DNA of 64,000 nucleotides from Paenibacillus sp. Soil750 (GCF_001428045.1 NZ_LMSD01000034.1:124001-188000), one strand, 5' to 3'; shown: positions 17,002-26,136, numbered from the stretch's first letter. Numbers and translations: made by a program. The notes: generated by a model from the sequence alone, not told the origin.

Positions 17002-17871
17002 ATGTGGATATGGTTATTTGGCTTGGCACAAATTGTGTTTTGTATGTCAGTACAGGTGATCGGACGGAAGAAATACGGTAGTCAGCTTCAGATACAAACG
17101 TACCCCTTTCGGATGAAAATGCTCTTACCGACAAGCTATTATGTGATCGATAAGCTCCAATTGTTAGAGAGGTTCCCCGATTTCACTTCAAAAATCCATC
17201 ATAAATGTATGACCTTATATGGAAGAAACTTGTCTTCGCAAGGCAGTAAATGGTTCATGGCAGAACTTATATCGGCTTCCATCATGTGTCTATTCGTCGT
17301 TACCGTACTTGCCATTCTAGCAGGTGAAGATAGTTCGTTGCTTGCCTTTGGCGTTGTTGCTGCGATAGGGACACCAGTGATGATGGTTCGTGATTTGGAC
17401 AACAAAATACGTAAAAAACAGCAATCGATGATTCTTGAGCTTCCTGAATTTCTGAGCACAATCGTGCTTTTAGTAAATGCTGGAGAGACAGTCAACCGTG
17501 CTTGGATCCGTTGTGTTCAAGCAAAGCCAAATATGATGGATTCCCCGCTTTACAAAGAGCTGCTTGTTGCTGTGCATGAACTGGAGATGAATATCTCCTT
17601 CACGAAAGTATTAGAGGACTTCAGTAAGCGCTGCGCGTTACATGAAGTGTCATTGTTTGCATCAACGTTAGGTCTTAACTATAGAAGAGGCGGCAATGAC
17701 TTTGTCGTTTCGCTGCATTCTCTTTCACTGGAGCTGTGGCAGCGGAGGAAGAGTGTATCGCGGACATTAGGTGAGGAAGCATCTTCTAAGCTTGTATTCC
17801 CGATGGTGTTAATTTTTGTTGTGGTGATGGTCATCGTCGCGGCACCTGCGTTACTCATGATGAACCAATAG
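17002..17871 (+). CDS. tadC: TadC-type pilus assembly membrane protein
   Basis: A 289-residue second T2SF-domain protein paired with TadB. The hydrophobic segments are at the N-terminus, about 90-130 and the C-terminal 25 residues. The central domain has the L-P-E-F-L-S-x-I-V-L-L-V-N-A-G motif typical of TadC. It begins 1 base after the tadB stop, so the two are translationally coupled. It is probably the partner platform subunit. Confidence 0.87.
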   Translation: MWIWLFGLAQIVFCMSVQVIGRKKYGSQLQIQTYPFRMKMLLPTSYYVIDKLQLLERFPDFTSKIHHKCMTLYGRNLSSQGSKWFMAELISASIMCLFVVTVLAILAGEDSSLLAFGVVAAIGTPVMMVRDLDNKIRKKQQSMILELPEFLSTIVLLVNAGETVNRAWIRCVQAKPNMMDSPLYKELLVAVHELEMNISFTKVLEDFSKRCALHEVSLFASTLGLNYRRGGNDFVVSLHSLSLELWQRRKSVSRTLGEEASSKLVFPMVLIFVVVMVIVAAPALLMMNQ

Positions 17872-17886
17872 GAGAGGAATGTTGAA

Positions 17887-18114
17887 ATGGAAACAATACT
17901 TGAATTCTTTAAGCGTATGTGGAAAGAGGAAGACGGATTAGGTACGTTAGAAATTTTATTGATAGTAGCGGTGTTAGTTGCAATTGCGATCATTTTCAGA
18001 AAATGGATCGTCTCATGGTTCCAGAAACTGATCGGTGATGCCAACTCCGACCTGAAGGATAACAGTGCGGTTGCACCCTGTGCGCCGAGCCCGACCACCA
18101 GTTGTGCGCCGTAG
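17887..18114 (+). CDS. Flp-like type IVb pilin
   Basis: A 75-residue protein with the short Firmicute Flp1-type layout. A charged leader ends in E-D-G-L-G, followed by T-L-E-I-L-L-I and a hydrophobic helix of about 20 residues (about 20-40). Cleavage by the operon's own A24 peptidase after the Gly is expected. It would be the main structural subunit. The C-terminal tail is unusual: Pro-rich with two Cys (C-A-P-S-P-T-T-S-C-A-P). The last 50 bases are shared with the next gene in another frame. Confidence 0.8.
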   Translation: METILEFFKRMWKEEDGLGTLEILLIVAVLVAIAIIFRKWIVSWFQKLIGDANSDLKDNSAVAPCAPSPTTSCAP

Positions 18115-19108
18115 TCGACTTCGTCAGTTCATCAACAATGAGCTGGGTACATTTACGTTAGAAGCATCCCTTGTATTTCCGGTGATCTTAATTTGCACAG
18201 TGACATTGTTGTTTGTAGGCATGTTTGCCTATCAACATGTTTATGTAGGGCAACTAGCTCGTTCAGCTGCAGAAAAGTTAGCTTTTACTTGGACTAACAG
18301 CCATAAAGATATAAATACTGGAAGTTATAATCCGCAGGAAACGGACGGTTTGTATTGGCGGCTAACGCAGGACAATGTAAGCGACTTATTTGGCATGTTA
18401 CTAGGTAGATCTGGGGCTAGTATCGCACTTCCCACTAATGAAGCTAATGGTTTAGTTGAGAAAAAACTAGCTAAAGCCGCGGTATTACTTCCAACTGGCG
18501 TTACTGGAACAGCATCCTATGCGAATTATTTATTGGACCATCGAGTTGAAGTGACGGTAAACAAGTCTTTTATCATGCCTTCAATTCTTAGTCGGTGGAT
18601 GCATACAACACAAACAGAAAATAAAGCTATCGTTCATGTTATTGATTCTATAGAACTGATCAGAACCACAGATCTGACACGAACCTATCTGCCAACTTTA
18701 GTCGGTCGGATATCTTCCGAGAAAGCGAAAGCGGCACTTGTTGATCCGGTCAAAAGCGATTTGTCAGGTCCAAGCGTCAGGATTGAATCTGAACGTCAAG
18801 CATCTTCGTACTTGAGGTCACTTGTAGGGGGGACAGAGGTTGTAAGGACGACTGCGTCTGGTAAAAGCAGAAAAATTGATGCTCTAGACGCAAGAGGCAT
18901 TGGTCATCAAGCGTTTTATAGTTTGACGGAAGCTCAGCTTCGCACCGAACAGCTACCGAAGGATGTTGAATTACTCGAGCATGATCCGACTGTGAAAGGC
19001 ATGGTTTGGCATTTTTTTAAGAAGGATGCCAGTGGCAAAGGAATGCCCACGGTTGCTTTTCGCAAAGAACTTGAACGTAAAGGGATTGTAGTCGTTATTC
19101 ATAATTAG
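18065..19108 (+). CDS. TadE-like pseudopilin
   Basis: A 347-residue protein with an arginine-rich N-terminus, then L-G-T-F-T-L-E-A-S-L-V-F-P-V and a long hydrophobic helix (about 27-55), the TadE signature with Glu. The rest is a soluble extracytoplasmic domain. GAAGGA at 18054-18059 supports the GTG start at 18065, which overlaps the pilin gene by 50 bases. A GTG at 18104 is an alternative without a ribosome site. It is a minor pilin-like component of the Tad machine. Confidence 0.75.
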   Translation: MRLHPVRRARPPVVRRSRLRQFINNELGTFTLEASLVFPVILICTVTLLFVGMFAYQHVYVGQLARSAAEKLAFTWTNSHKDINTGSYNPQETDGLYWRLTQDNVSDLFGMLLGRSGASIALPTNEANGLVEKKLAKAAVLLPTGVTGTASYANYLLDHRVEVTVNKSFIMPSILSRWMHTTQTENKAIVHVIDSIELIRTTDLTRTYLPTLVGRISSEKAKAALVDPVKSDLSGPSVRIESERQASSYLRSLVGGTEVVRTTASGKSRKIDALDARGIGHQAFYSLTEAQLRTEQLPKDVELLEHDPTVKGMVWHFFKKDASGKGMPTVAFRKELERKGIVVVIHN

Positions 19109-19122
19109 AAAGAGGGGAGCCA

Positions 19123-21381
19123 TTGAAAAGATTCTTACGAGCAGAAAATGGCACCGTATCTGTCTATTTGATCCTTATTATTGTGCCAATTTTTTTATTT
19201 CAAGCGGTACTCATTGATTTTGCCAGAATAAAAGTAGCCGAGAAAGAAACGGAATCTGCCTTACATGCAGCTGCACGATCGGTGATGTCTTCCTTTGATC
19301 CCGAGTTGCAGAAGAGAGGGCTTTATGGCATGGGTCTCTCTCAAGAGGCGTCAGAAAAATTGCTTAACGATGTTTTTATCCAAAACTTATCGAGTGGCGT
19401 CTCCGCGAATGCTTTTCACTTTATTAATACCAAAGCTGTCGATGGAGCGTTGCGCGTTACGCCAGTTTATACGCTTGCTAGTCATGTCATATTTGAGGGG
19501 CAGCTCTTAGAGGATATGAAAATAAAAGCACCGATTGAATATACGCTCGAAATAGTTGATAAATTTCAAAAGAGCGGCGTCCGTGAGCCTTTTCAGATGG
19601 GTTCGCAATTTGCCAAGGAAGCGTCTGAGCTCGAGAAGTTGATCGAGCAACGGGAAAGCTCGCTAGATGAAGCATGGCAGAGCGCGGAAGAGTTCTATGT
19701 CAGAACTATTGAATTTCATAGCTATTATAGTGCTAGAGTTGCTGAATTAGACAAGTTATCTGCTGAAATCGGCATTCATACAGTAGACGAAGTTCGCAGC
19801 GAAATCAGTCAAGTTCAAGAGAATTTGCGTTCGCTTACTGCGAGCATAAGGAATATGGATCTTTCATTAGCATCACTTGTACAAGCAGGTCCTGAGGCAG
19901 CCGCTAGTATCCGATCACTTGCCGAAGCCAAAAGCAGGTTTGAGGAGCAGGCTGGAATACTTTCACAAAAGTTAAATGAGCTGGAAGCTTTAGTGCAGAA
20001 AATTATGACTTACACAGCTCTTATCATCCGTACCAAACTTGAGGTGGCTGCAGATGAAAAAGTAGTTCAACAACTACAGCAGGTGATTGAGCCAATCTTG
20101 CGACAAGCCAAGCAAAAAAATGACGAAATACGCTCGAAGCTGACGGGAATCTCGAGCGCTTCTACTCAAGGAAACTCGTCTGTGTATGATGTGTTTCAAC
20201 ATGTGTCCTTGATTGGAGATGATTATTTTTACCAATATCAAACGTCGATTGCAGCAATCGCTGCGTTATTTTCATCATTCAGATCTGCTGTAGAGAGTGT
20301 CATCTTGTATACTACCTTAAATACAAGCAAAGTTAATCAAGCCAATGACAGCTACCTGACAGTTGCTAATGATTTTCATACCAAACAAAGTCCGTTAGAA
20401 AAATCGAGAATGGATGCAAATGAAGCTACAACGACGGATAAGCAGACACAAAAGAATAAAATCCAAGCCATTATGGATAAGGCCAAGCAAGCTATAGGTG
20501 GTTGCAGCCTAACAAGTACGCAATCCAGTGATTCTGTGACTTATAGTAAGCTCCAAGGTGATTCAGGCTATTATCAGAAATATCGACAAGCGAATGCGCA
20601 AGATACAACGATAGGGAACAATGTTGCCTATGATATTGAAAAAGCAGAACCTACTAGTTTGAGGGCAATGGATATGCTTGGTTTATTGAATAGCGCTGCG
20701 GAAGTTCTCCGAGATAAACTTTACGTGAATGAATATGCGTTAACGAAGTTTAACTTCCGAACCTATGGACTAGAGAAAGATCCAAGGGGTAACCCGAAAT
20801 TGTCGAATGAGCTAGTTGATCCTGGGACACACGCTTTAGTAAATCAAGAGGTTGAATACCTTTTGTATGGTTTCTCTTCCTGTGTGGCTAATATGTCTTC
20901 CGCCTATGCAGAAATGTTTTCATTACGCTTAGCGGTTCGTACCGTTGAAGCGTTATTAGATCCTAAAAAAGAACTTCTCCAAATAGGCTCCCCGTTACTC
21001 GTTTTTCTGGCAGCTGCGGCTCAAGGTGCAGCCGAGGCATTCGTTGACATGAACGCTTTGGTGAAAGGTGAGGCTGTTGAATTATCGTCAAAGCTCATCT
21101 CATCGGCACTCAAATTGACGTATAAAGACTATCTCCGTTTATTTCTTATGTTACATAGCAATAATACCAAGCTGATGTCCCGAATGCAGGCACTCCACGA
21201 ATTAGAGACAGGTAAAGATCTCAATCAACAAACATCCTATATCCAAGCGAATGCAACGAGTGAAATCAAGCTTTGGTTTATTCCTCAAGTCATGAAGTTG
21301 CTGGATGGGACTGGTCTTTTAGGATGTAAAGTTGTTGGAACACACTGTCAAATGAACCGAGCTGCCGTCGTTTCGTATTGA
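19123..21381 (+). CDS. Large TadG/DUF5702-like membrane-anchored coiled-coil protein
   Basis: A 752-residue protein from a TTG after GAGGGGAG. The N-terminus has E-N-G-T-V-S-V-Y-L-I-L-I-I-V-P-I-F and a single membrane span (about 10-32), then K-R-G-L-Y-G-M-G near 65, features of the large TadG-like (DUF5702-type) proteins of Firmicute Tad loci. Residues about 165-340 are strongly coiled-coil (Glu/Leu/Gln/Ala heptads). The C-terminal half is helical. It probably forms an extracytoplasmic part of the machine. The family name is from recall; the position between two TadE-like genes supports it. Confidence 0.7.
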   Translation: MKRFLRAENGTVSVYLILIIVPIFLFQAVLIDFARIKVAEKETESALHAAARSVMSSFDPELQKRGLYGMGLSQEASEKLLNDVFIQNLSSGVSANAFHFINTKAVDGALRVTPVYTLASHVIFEGQLLEDMKIKAPIEYTLEIVDKFQKSGVREPFQMGSQFAKEASELEKLIEQRESSLDEAWQSAEEFYVRTIEFHSYYSARVAELDKLSAEIGIHTVDEVRSEISQVQENLRSLTASIRNMDLSLASLVQAGPEAAASIRSLAEAKSRFEEQAGILSQKLNELEALVQKIMTYTALIIRTKLEVAADEKVVQQLQQVIEPILRQAKQKNDEIRSKLTGISSASTQGNSSVYDVFQHVSLIGDDYFYQYQTSIAAIAALFSSFRSAVESVILYTTLNTSKVNQANDSYLTVANDFHTKQSPLEKSRMDANEATTTDKQTQKNKIQAIMDKAKQAIGGCSLTSTQSSDSVTYSKLQGDSGYYQKYRQANAQDTTIGNNVAYDIEKAEPTSLRAMDMLGLLNSAAEVLRDKLYVNEYALTKFNFRTYGLEKDPRGNPKLSNELVDPGTHALVNQEVEYLLYGFSSCVANMSSAYAEMFSLRLAVRTVEALLDPKKELLQIGSPLLVFLAAAAQGAAEAFVDMNALVKGEAVELSSKLISSALKLTYKDYLRLFLMLHSNNTKLMSRMQALHELETGKDLNQQTSYIQANATSEIKLWFIPQVMKLLDGTGLLGCKVVGTHCQMNRAAVVSY

Positions 21382-21391
21382 GGAAGGAGAC

Positions 21392-22063
21392 ATGGATTTG
21401 CTTCTCAAATTGCACAAAGAGCAAGAAGGCGGCATCGTCCTGGAGGCTTCACTCATTCTGCCATTGTTTCTTGCTTTCGTAGTAGGTCTTGTCCTTTTCA
21501 TTCAAATTGCTTTGGTAGAAATGGCGTTGCAGTCTGGCGTTTCCGAGGCAACGAAGTCCATTGCGGGTCAACTGTATCCTGTGAGGATTCTAGTTCAAGA
21601 AGCTCAATCAAAATATGATCAAAGCCGCGCAGCTGAGATGTTTAATACTGTCGTGGATCAAGTCCAATCAGCGAGGGAGCATGTGACGAGTACAGAGGAA
21701 ATTGCTAATGAATACGCGGCTTACATACCTGATTCGCTGTTAGAACTCATACGGTGGGAAAAAGAGAAGCGAGTGCTTGGCGAAGGCATGGCACAAGATG
21801 AGTTGAATGAATTTTATCAATCACAAGTTATGCCGCGGATGCTTGCTGCCTTTACACCGATTGTGTTTGCATTTTGTGATGTGAAGCTCGTTAATAAGAG
21901 GAACTTCAAAGTCATTTCTGTAACGTTGCCGAGTTTGAAGCAAGACGGGGAGGCGTTTTTTGGGATCGAGGCTCAACTGATCTATCAATTGCCCATCCCT
22001 TTTATGAGCCAAACGATTGTTCTGAAAAAAAGGGGCTATGAGCGGGCTTGGGTAGGAGCTTAA
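21392..22063 (+). CDS. Second TadE/TadG-like pseudopilin
   Basis: A 223-residue protein with E-G-G-I-V-L-E-A-S-L-I-L-P-L-F-L-A-F and a hydrophobic helix (about 14-40), matching the TadE N-terminal signature with the Glu. A mostly helical extracytoplasmic domain follows. The start has a strong GAGGAAGGAGAC site. It lies 10 bases after the TadG-like gene and its end overlaps the probable start of the peptidase gene. Confidence 0.77.
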   Translation: MDLLLKLHKEQEGGIVLEASLILPLFLAFVVGLVLFIQIALVEMALQSGVSEATKSIAGQLYPVRILVQEAQSKYDQSRAAEMFNTVVDQVQSAREHVTSTEEIANEYAAYIPDSLLELIRWEKEKRVLGEGMAQDELNEFYQSQVMPRMLAAFTPIVFAFCDVKLVNKRNFKVISVTLPSLKQDGEAFFGIEAQLIYQLPIPFMSQTIVLKKRGYERAWVGA

Positions 22064-22599
22064 TTAAAGGGAGGAGTAACCTTATTCTGGTATGTCTTGG
22101 TCTATTTATTATTTTTATAACTGTTGCCTTTATCATTGATGTGAGGTATTCAAAGCTGCCCAATAAGTTGACCATGTGTGGAACGATATTCGGAGTATTG
22201 TTCCACACATGCTCAGAAGGTTGGAACGGGCTACTTTTTTCTCTCATTGGTGCATGTACAGGCTTTATCATGTTACTTGTGTTGTATGCAATTGGGGCAT
22301 TGGGAGCTGGAGATGTCAAACTTTTTGCTGCTATTGGAGCAATAATGGGCGTTATGTTTGTTGTGCAAACACTTGTTTATGCGATTTTATGGGCAGGAGT
22401 AATCGGACTTTTCCTTCTTCTTATTCAAAGAAAAATAAGAACAACGAGTCGTAAGCTTGCAGGTTGGTTGTTCTCTATACTGGCGCTCAAAAAGTTTGAA
22501 ACTTTTTTTGAACTTAAGCAACAAAAAAACATCAAATTCCCCTTTATGTACGCGGTTTTTCCAGCTGTAGCCGTTACGATTTACTATTCTTTGCTTTGA
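22048..22599 (+). CDS. A24-family prepilin peptidase (TadV/CpaA-type)
   Basis: A protein of about 183 residues with the two catalytic Asp motifs of type IV prepilin peptidases: D-V-R-Y-S-K-L-P-N (about 31) and G-A-G-D-V-K-L (about 86). Several membrane helices are visible. It would cleave the Flp-like pilin and the TadE-like proteins. The start is odd. A strong GGGAGGAG at 22069-22076 is followed only by CTT, ATT (22084) and CTG (22087), while the nearest standard start, TTG 22048, has a poor ribosome site. The coordinates use the TTG; the real start may be a rare codon 36-39 bases later. Confidence 0.8.
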   Translation: MGRSLIKGRSNLILVCLGLFIIFITVAFIIDVRYSKLPNKLTMCGTIFGVLFHTCSEGWNGLLFSLIGACTGFIMLLVLYAIGALGAGDVKLFAAIGAIMGVMFVVQTLVYAILWAGVIGLFLLLIQRKIRTTSRKLAGWLFSILALKKFETFFELKQQKNIKFPFMYAVFPAVAVTIYYSLL

Positions 22600-22612
22600 A
22601 TGAGGTGTTTGT

Positions 22613-24055
22613 ATGACACAAGAAGTATTCGGACTTCGTTATGAATTTGTTTATCGACATGGACATCTTATGGAATTGTTCAAGGAAGGAGGTTTAGAAG
22701 CGAGTGAGCTTTCCAATTTGCAGGTACGCATGTTAGAAGCCAATCAAATACCGAGGCTGTTGCCGTTCGACATTCATGAGGTGGATTCAAACATTCGACT
22801 ACTGTATAGATTGTCCTCCAAACGAATGCTGTCACATGTTTTGAAGGTAGAGAATTTCTCCATCCATTTACTTGCCAAATTGATGTACGCGATCGTTAGT
22901 ACACTGGATGAAAGCAAGAATTATATGCTGTGTGAGATGAATTTCGTCTTGAAAGATAATTTTATTTTCATAGGACAAGATTGGTCGGATGTTTACCTGA
23001 CGTATGCGCCGCTAAATATAGCTCATGATGTCGATGAGAGCTATCTTGCGATAGATGCACTTCTACATAAACTTATCCTACATCTTGGAGAAGAGGAACA
23101 GGTACAACTACAGGCTTGGGTGCCTACACATTTAGCTAGAAAAAGTTTTCAAGCCTATAAGGAAGCGTTATTAAAGTTGATGGACGAGCCGATTCTTAAA
23201 CGAGAAACAATTGCTAACCCACCGTCCGAAACTATTGTAGCCCCGGTACCAGAACAAGGATTACCCAAAGCACATTGGAAGCATGATGAAGCGAAACACA
23301 TCCAACCCAAATCTGAAAATCCCATCTTGTCTAAACGTGAACAGATGCAGATATCCTTCATTCCTCTACAGCAACGGTGGCGATGGATGACGATTGCTTT
23401 TATCCTTATTCTACTTGCTTTTCTGTGGCAGCAATATTTGGAAAGTCCCTCGACGAGCCTGTTGCAAATCATTGCAGGAACTACTTTGTTATTGGGGGAT
23501 GTGGGCTTCGTTCTACTTTTCTTAGGTCGCCCTGATTTCTCTAGTCGAATGATTCAAAATCAGAAAAGTTCCTCTACCGCTCACAGCATCTATGATCCCG
23601 GTAACGAAGTCATACTTGATGATGCTACTTGTGCGACGGATCCACTGGACATCCAGCACTATTATCAAAATCTGACCTTGCATACAACCTTGCTCAGTCC
23701 ATCACATTCAAATGCCACAGTGCTACTTGGGAAATCTCCCAAGCTAGATCAACTTGGCCCTCGATTGGAGAGGCAAGTCGAAGGAGTCAACCAAACCGTT
23801 CCTATTAACAGTGAAGTGTTTACCATTGGTAGAGGGGATTCAAGCAGCAGAGTCAATTATGTGGTGGAAGATGTAGGTGTTTCCAGAATTCATGCGGAAA
23901 TTGTTCAAACTAGCAATGGTTTTCAGCTTCGAGATGCAGGCTCTACGAACGGAACGTTTTTGAATGAGTTTCCACTCGTCACCTATCAAGGATATACGTT
24001 AAAAGATGGGGACATTGTGCGAATTATTCGACAAGAACTGACTTTTCGGCTCTAA
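22613..24055 (+). CDS. Membrane protein with C-terminal FHA domain (DUF6382-like N-terminus)
   Basis: A 480-residue protein ending the Tad-like operon. Residues 1-190 resemble DUF6382-type, kinase-fold-like N-termini. Two hydrophobic helices lie at about 258-278 and 285-305. The C-terminal FHA domain (about 400-475) has F-T-I-G-R-G, S-R-I-H-A-E-I and G-S-T-N-G-T-F, the residues that read phosphothreonine. It follows the peptidase gene by 13 bases. With the kinase gene upstream of the operon, it could read phosphorylated pilus or kinase components; this is inference from context. Confidence 0.82.
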   Translation: MTQEVFGLRYEFVYRHGHLMELFKEGGLEASELSNLQVRMLEANQIPRLLPFDIHEVDSNIRLLYRLSSKRMLSHVLKVENFSIHLLAKLMYAIVSTLDESKNYMLCEMNFVLKDNFIFIGQDWSDVYLTYAPLNIAHDVDESYLAIDALLHKLILHLGEEEQVQLQAWVPTHLARKSFQAYKEALLKLMDEPILKRETIANPPSETIVAPVPEQGLPKAHWKHDEAKHIQPKSENPILSKREQMQISFIPLQQRWRWMTIAFILILLAFLWQQYLESPSTSLLQIIAGTTLLLGDVGFVLLFLGRPDFSSRMIQNQKSSSTAHSIYDPGNEVILDDATCATDPLDIQHYYQNLTLHTTLLSPSHSNATVLLGKSPKLDQLGPRLERQVEGVNQTVPINSEVFTIGRGDSSSRVNYVVEDVGVSRIHAEIVQTSNGFQLRDAGSTNGTFLNEFPLVTYQGYTLKDGDIVRIIRQELTFRL

Positions 24056-24090
24056 TACAAATAGTTCTACTTCCTGTCTGCGATGAGCAG

Positions 24091-24099
24091 TGGTATAAT
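24091..24099 (+). promoter_or_regulatory. Extended -10 promoter for the YfmM-like gene
   Basis: TGGTATAAT, an extended -10 with a perfect TATAAT (24094-24099). The -35 region 17 bases upstream is poor (TTCCTG-like). The leader to the ATG at 24161 is about 55 bases. Confidence 0.5.
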
Positions 24100-24160
24100 A
24101 AGAAGTCGCGAGTAAAATACGTGATTATCTCAGAACTAGACAGGGGTTTGGTTTTACAAA

Positions 24161-25717
24161 ATGAGTCTTTTAACAATTGAAGATTTAAGCCACAGCTTTG
24201 GTGATCGTACATTGTTCAAAAATGTTTCGTTTCGCTTGCTTGCTGGTGAACGCGTTGGCATCGTAGGAGCTAATGGCGTGGGGAAATCCACGTTGATGAA
24301 TATATTAACAGGCAAGCTTTTGAAGGATACAGGCAAAGTAGAATGGACACCAAGAGTCCATTACGGATATTTGGATCAACATTCCGTGTTGGCCGCGGGT
24401 CGAACAATCCGTGATATTTTGCGTGATGCATTCCTGCCTTTGTATGAAGAAGAAAAAAGAATGATGGCCATTACCGACAAAATGGGAGATGCCACGCCAG
24501 AGGAGCTTGAAGTGCTTCTTGAGGAAATGGGTGAAATTCAAGAACGTTTGGAGATCGGTGATTTCTATCTGCTTGATGTGAAAATCGAAGAGATGGGTAA
24601 TGGTCTTGGTTTAAATGCGATTGGTTTAGATCGTGATGTGACATCTCTTAGTGGTGGACAAAGAACGAAGGTTCTTCTTGCAAAGCTTTTGCTAGAAAAG
24701 CCAACCGTACTATTGCTCGATGAGCCTACCAACTATTTGGATGTGGAACACATTGAGTGGTTGAAAATGTACTTGAAAGATTATCCGTATGCGTTCATGC
24801 TGATTTCACATGATACGGAATTTATGAACGAAGTTGTCAATGTTGTCTATCATTTGGAATTTTCCAAGTTGACGCGATATACGGCGAATTATGAGAAGTT
24901 CCTTGATATGGCTGAAATGAATAAGGCGCAGCATATCGACGCTTATGAGAAACAACAGGAGTATATCAAAAAGCAGGAAGATTTCATTGCGCGTAACAAA
25001 GCACGGGCGTCAACCTCAACTCGTGCGAAGAGCCGTGAGAAGCAGTTGGATCGCATTGACCGCATTGAGCGCCCTGAAACGGCAATGAAGCCTACATTCG
25101 TATTCAAAGAATCGCGTTCAAGTGGTAGAATCGTATTTGAAGCGGAAAATTTGGAGATCGGCTATGATCGTGCCTTGCTTCCAAGAATGAATGTGACGAT
25201 TGAACGCGGTGAGAAAATTGCGATCGTCGGCTGCAACGGGGTTGGTAAATCTACCTTGTTGAAGACGATTCTTGGCAAAATAGAACCGTTCAGCGGTAAG
25301 ACGTATCGCGGTGATTATTTGAGTCCTGCCTACTTTGAGCAAGAGGTCAAAGCACCAAGCATGACGCCTATTGATGATGTATGGAATTCCTTCTCTTCCA
25401 TGACTCAGAACGAAGTTCGAGGAGCGCTTGCGCGAGTTGGGCTTAAGAATGAGCATATCACGCGAGCGATGAGCATGTTAAGTGGTGGCGAACAAGCGAA
25501 AGTTCGCTTGTGCAAACTGCTTATGCAGGAAAGCAACTGGTTGTTATTCGATGAGCCGACGAACCATTTGGATGTCGTGGCCAAAGAGGAGCTTCAGCGT
25601 GCTCTGAAAGAGTACAAGGGCACTGTCCTTCTTGTTTGCCATGAGCCTGAATTCTATGAAGGCTGGGTAACACGCGTATGGGACGTTGAAGAGTGGTCTG
25701 CCAAGGTTACAAATTAA
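24161..25717 (+). CDS. ABC-F ATPase, YfmM-like
   Basis: A 518-residue protein with two ABC domains and no membrane segments, the ABC-F layout. ABC1: Walker A G-A-N-G-V-G-K-S-T (about 36-44), signature L-S-G-G-Q-R-T-K, Walker B L-L-L-D-E-P-T-N-Y-L-D. ABC2: G-C-N-G-V-G-K-S-T, L-S-G-G-E-Q-A-K, L-L-F-D-E-P-T-N-H-L-D. The interdomain linker (about 265-310) is charged and carries R-A-S-T-S-T-R-A-K-S. ABC-F proteins act on the ribosome, as translation factors or antibiotic-protection proteins. Length and N-terminus resemble Bacillus YfmM. A specific drug or stall type cannot be inferred. Confidence 0.87.
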   Translation: MSLLTIEDLSHSFGDRTLFKNVSFRLLAGERVGIVGANGVGKSTLMNILTGKLLKDTGKVEWTPRVHYGYLDQHSVLAAGRTIRDILRDAFLPLYEEEKRMMAITDKMGDATPEELEVLLEEMGEIQERLEIGDFYLLDVKIEEMGNGLGLNAIGLDRDVTSLSGGQRTKVLLAKLLLEKPTVLLLDEPTNYLDVEHIEWLKMYLKDYPYAFMLISHDTEFMNEVVNVVYHLEFSKLTRYTANYEKFLDMAEMNKAQHIDAYEKQQEYIKKQEDFIARNKARASTSTRAKSREKQLDRIDRIERPETAMKPTFVFKESRSSGRIVFEAENLEIGYDRALLPRMNVTIERGEKIAIVGCNGVGKSTLLKTILGKIEPFSGKTYRGDYLSPAYFEQEVKAPSMTPIDDVWNSFSSMTQNEVRGALARVGLKNEHITRAMSMLSGGEQAKVRLCKLLMQESNWLLFDEPTNHLDVVAKEELQRALKEYKGTVLLVCHEPEFYEGWVTRVWDVEEWSAKVTN

Positions 25718-25742
25718 TTTATTCAAATCGGAGGAGATAACG

Positions 25743-26033
25743 ATGTTAACGCATGTCGTGTTTTTTAAACTCAAAGATCGTAGTCCAGAAGCCATTGAAG
25801 TAACCAAAGCTGTTCTTACGAACATGGAGGGTAAAATCCCGGTTTTAAGGCACATTGAGGTTGGAACTGATATTTTACACCTAGAGCGTTCTTACGATAT
25901 CGCACTCATTACGAAATTTGATTCTCTAGACGATTTGAAGGTTTACGATACGCACCCTGTGCACGAACAAGTCAAAGCTCATATGAAAACAGTTCTTGAT
26001 GGAACGTCCATCTGTGTTGATTTTGTAAGCTAA
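25743..26033 (+). CDS. Dabb-domain (stress-responsive alpha/beta barrel) protein
   Basis: A 96-residue protein with the Dabb pattern: N-terminal H-V-V-F-F-K-L-K, a central helix and Y-D-I-A-L-I-T-K-F strand, then H-P-x-H and a C-terminal V-D-F. These small dimeric ferredoxin-like barrels are stress-linked, and some act as enzymes. The ATG at 25743 follows CGGAGGAGAT; the open frame upstream overlaps the previous gene and is not used. It lies 25 bases after the ABC-F gene and before an elaborate hairpin. Confidence 0.82.
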   Translation: MLTHVVFFKLKDRSPEAIEVTKAVLTNMEGKIPVLRHIEVGTDILHLERSYDIALITKFDSLDDLKVYDTHPVHEQVKAHMKTVLDGTSICVDFVS

Positions 26034-26056
26034 CCCATGTTTGAAAAACATAGGAG

Positions 26057-26136
26057 AACAGTGTAGTATCCTTAGAAGAGGCTCGTTCTTGACGTTGTCA
26101 TGGACGAGCGAAAATTCTTAGGCTGCACTGTTTTTT
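26057..26136 (+). terminator. Multi-stem hairpin terminator
   Basis: Three nested stems: AACAGTG/CACTGTT (26057-26063, 26126-26132), CCTTAGAA/TTCTTAGG, and GCTCGT/ACGAGC (26081-26086, 26104-26109), followed by T6. It ends the YfmM-Dabb transcript and supports the later GTG start of the next gene. Confidence 0.75.
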
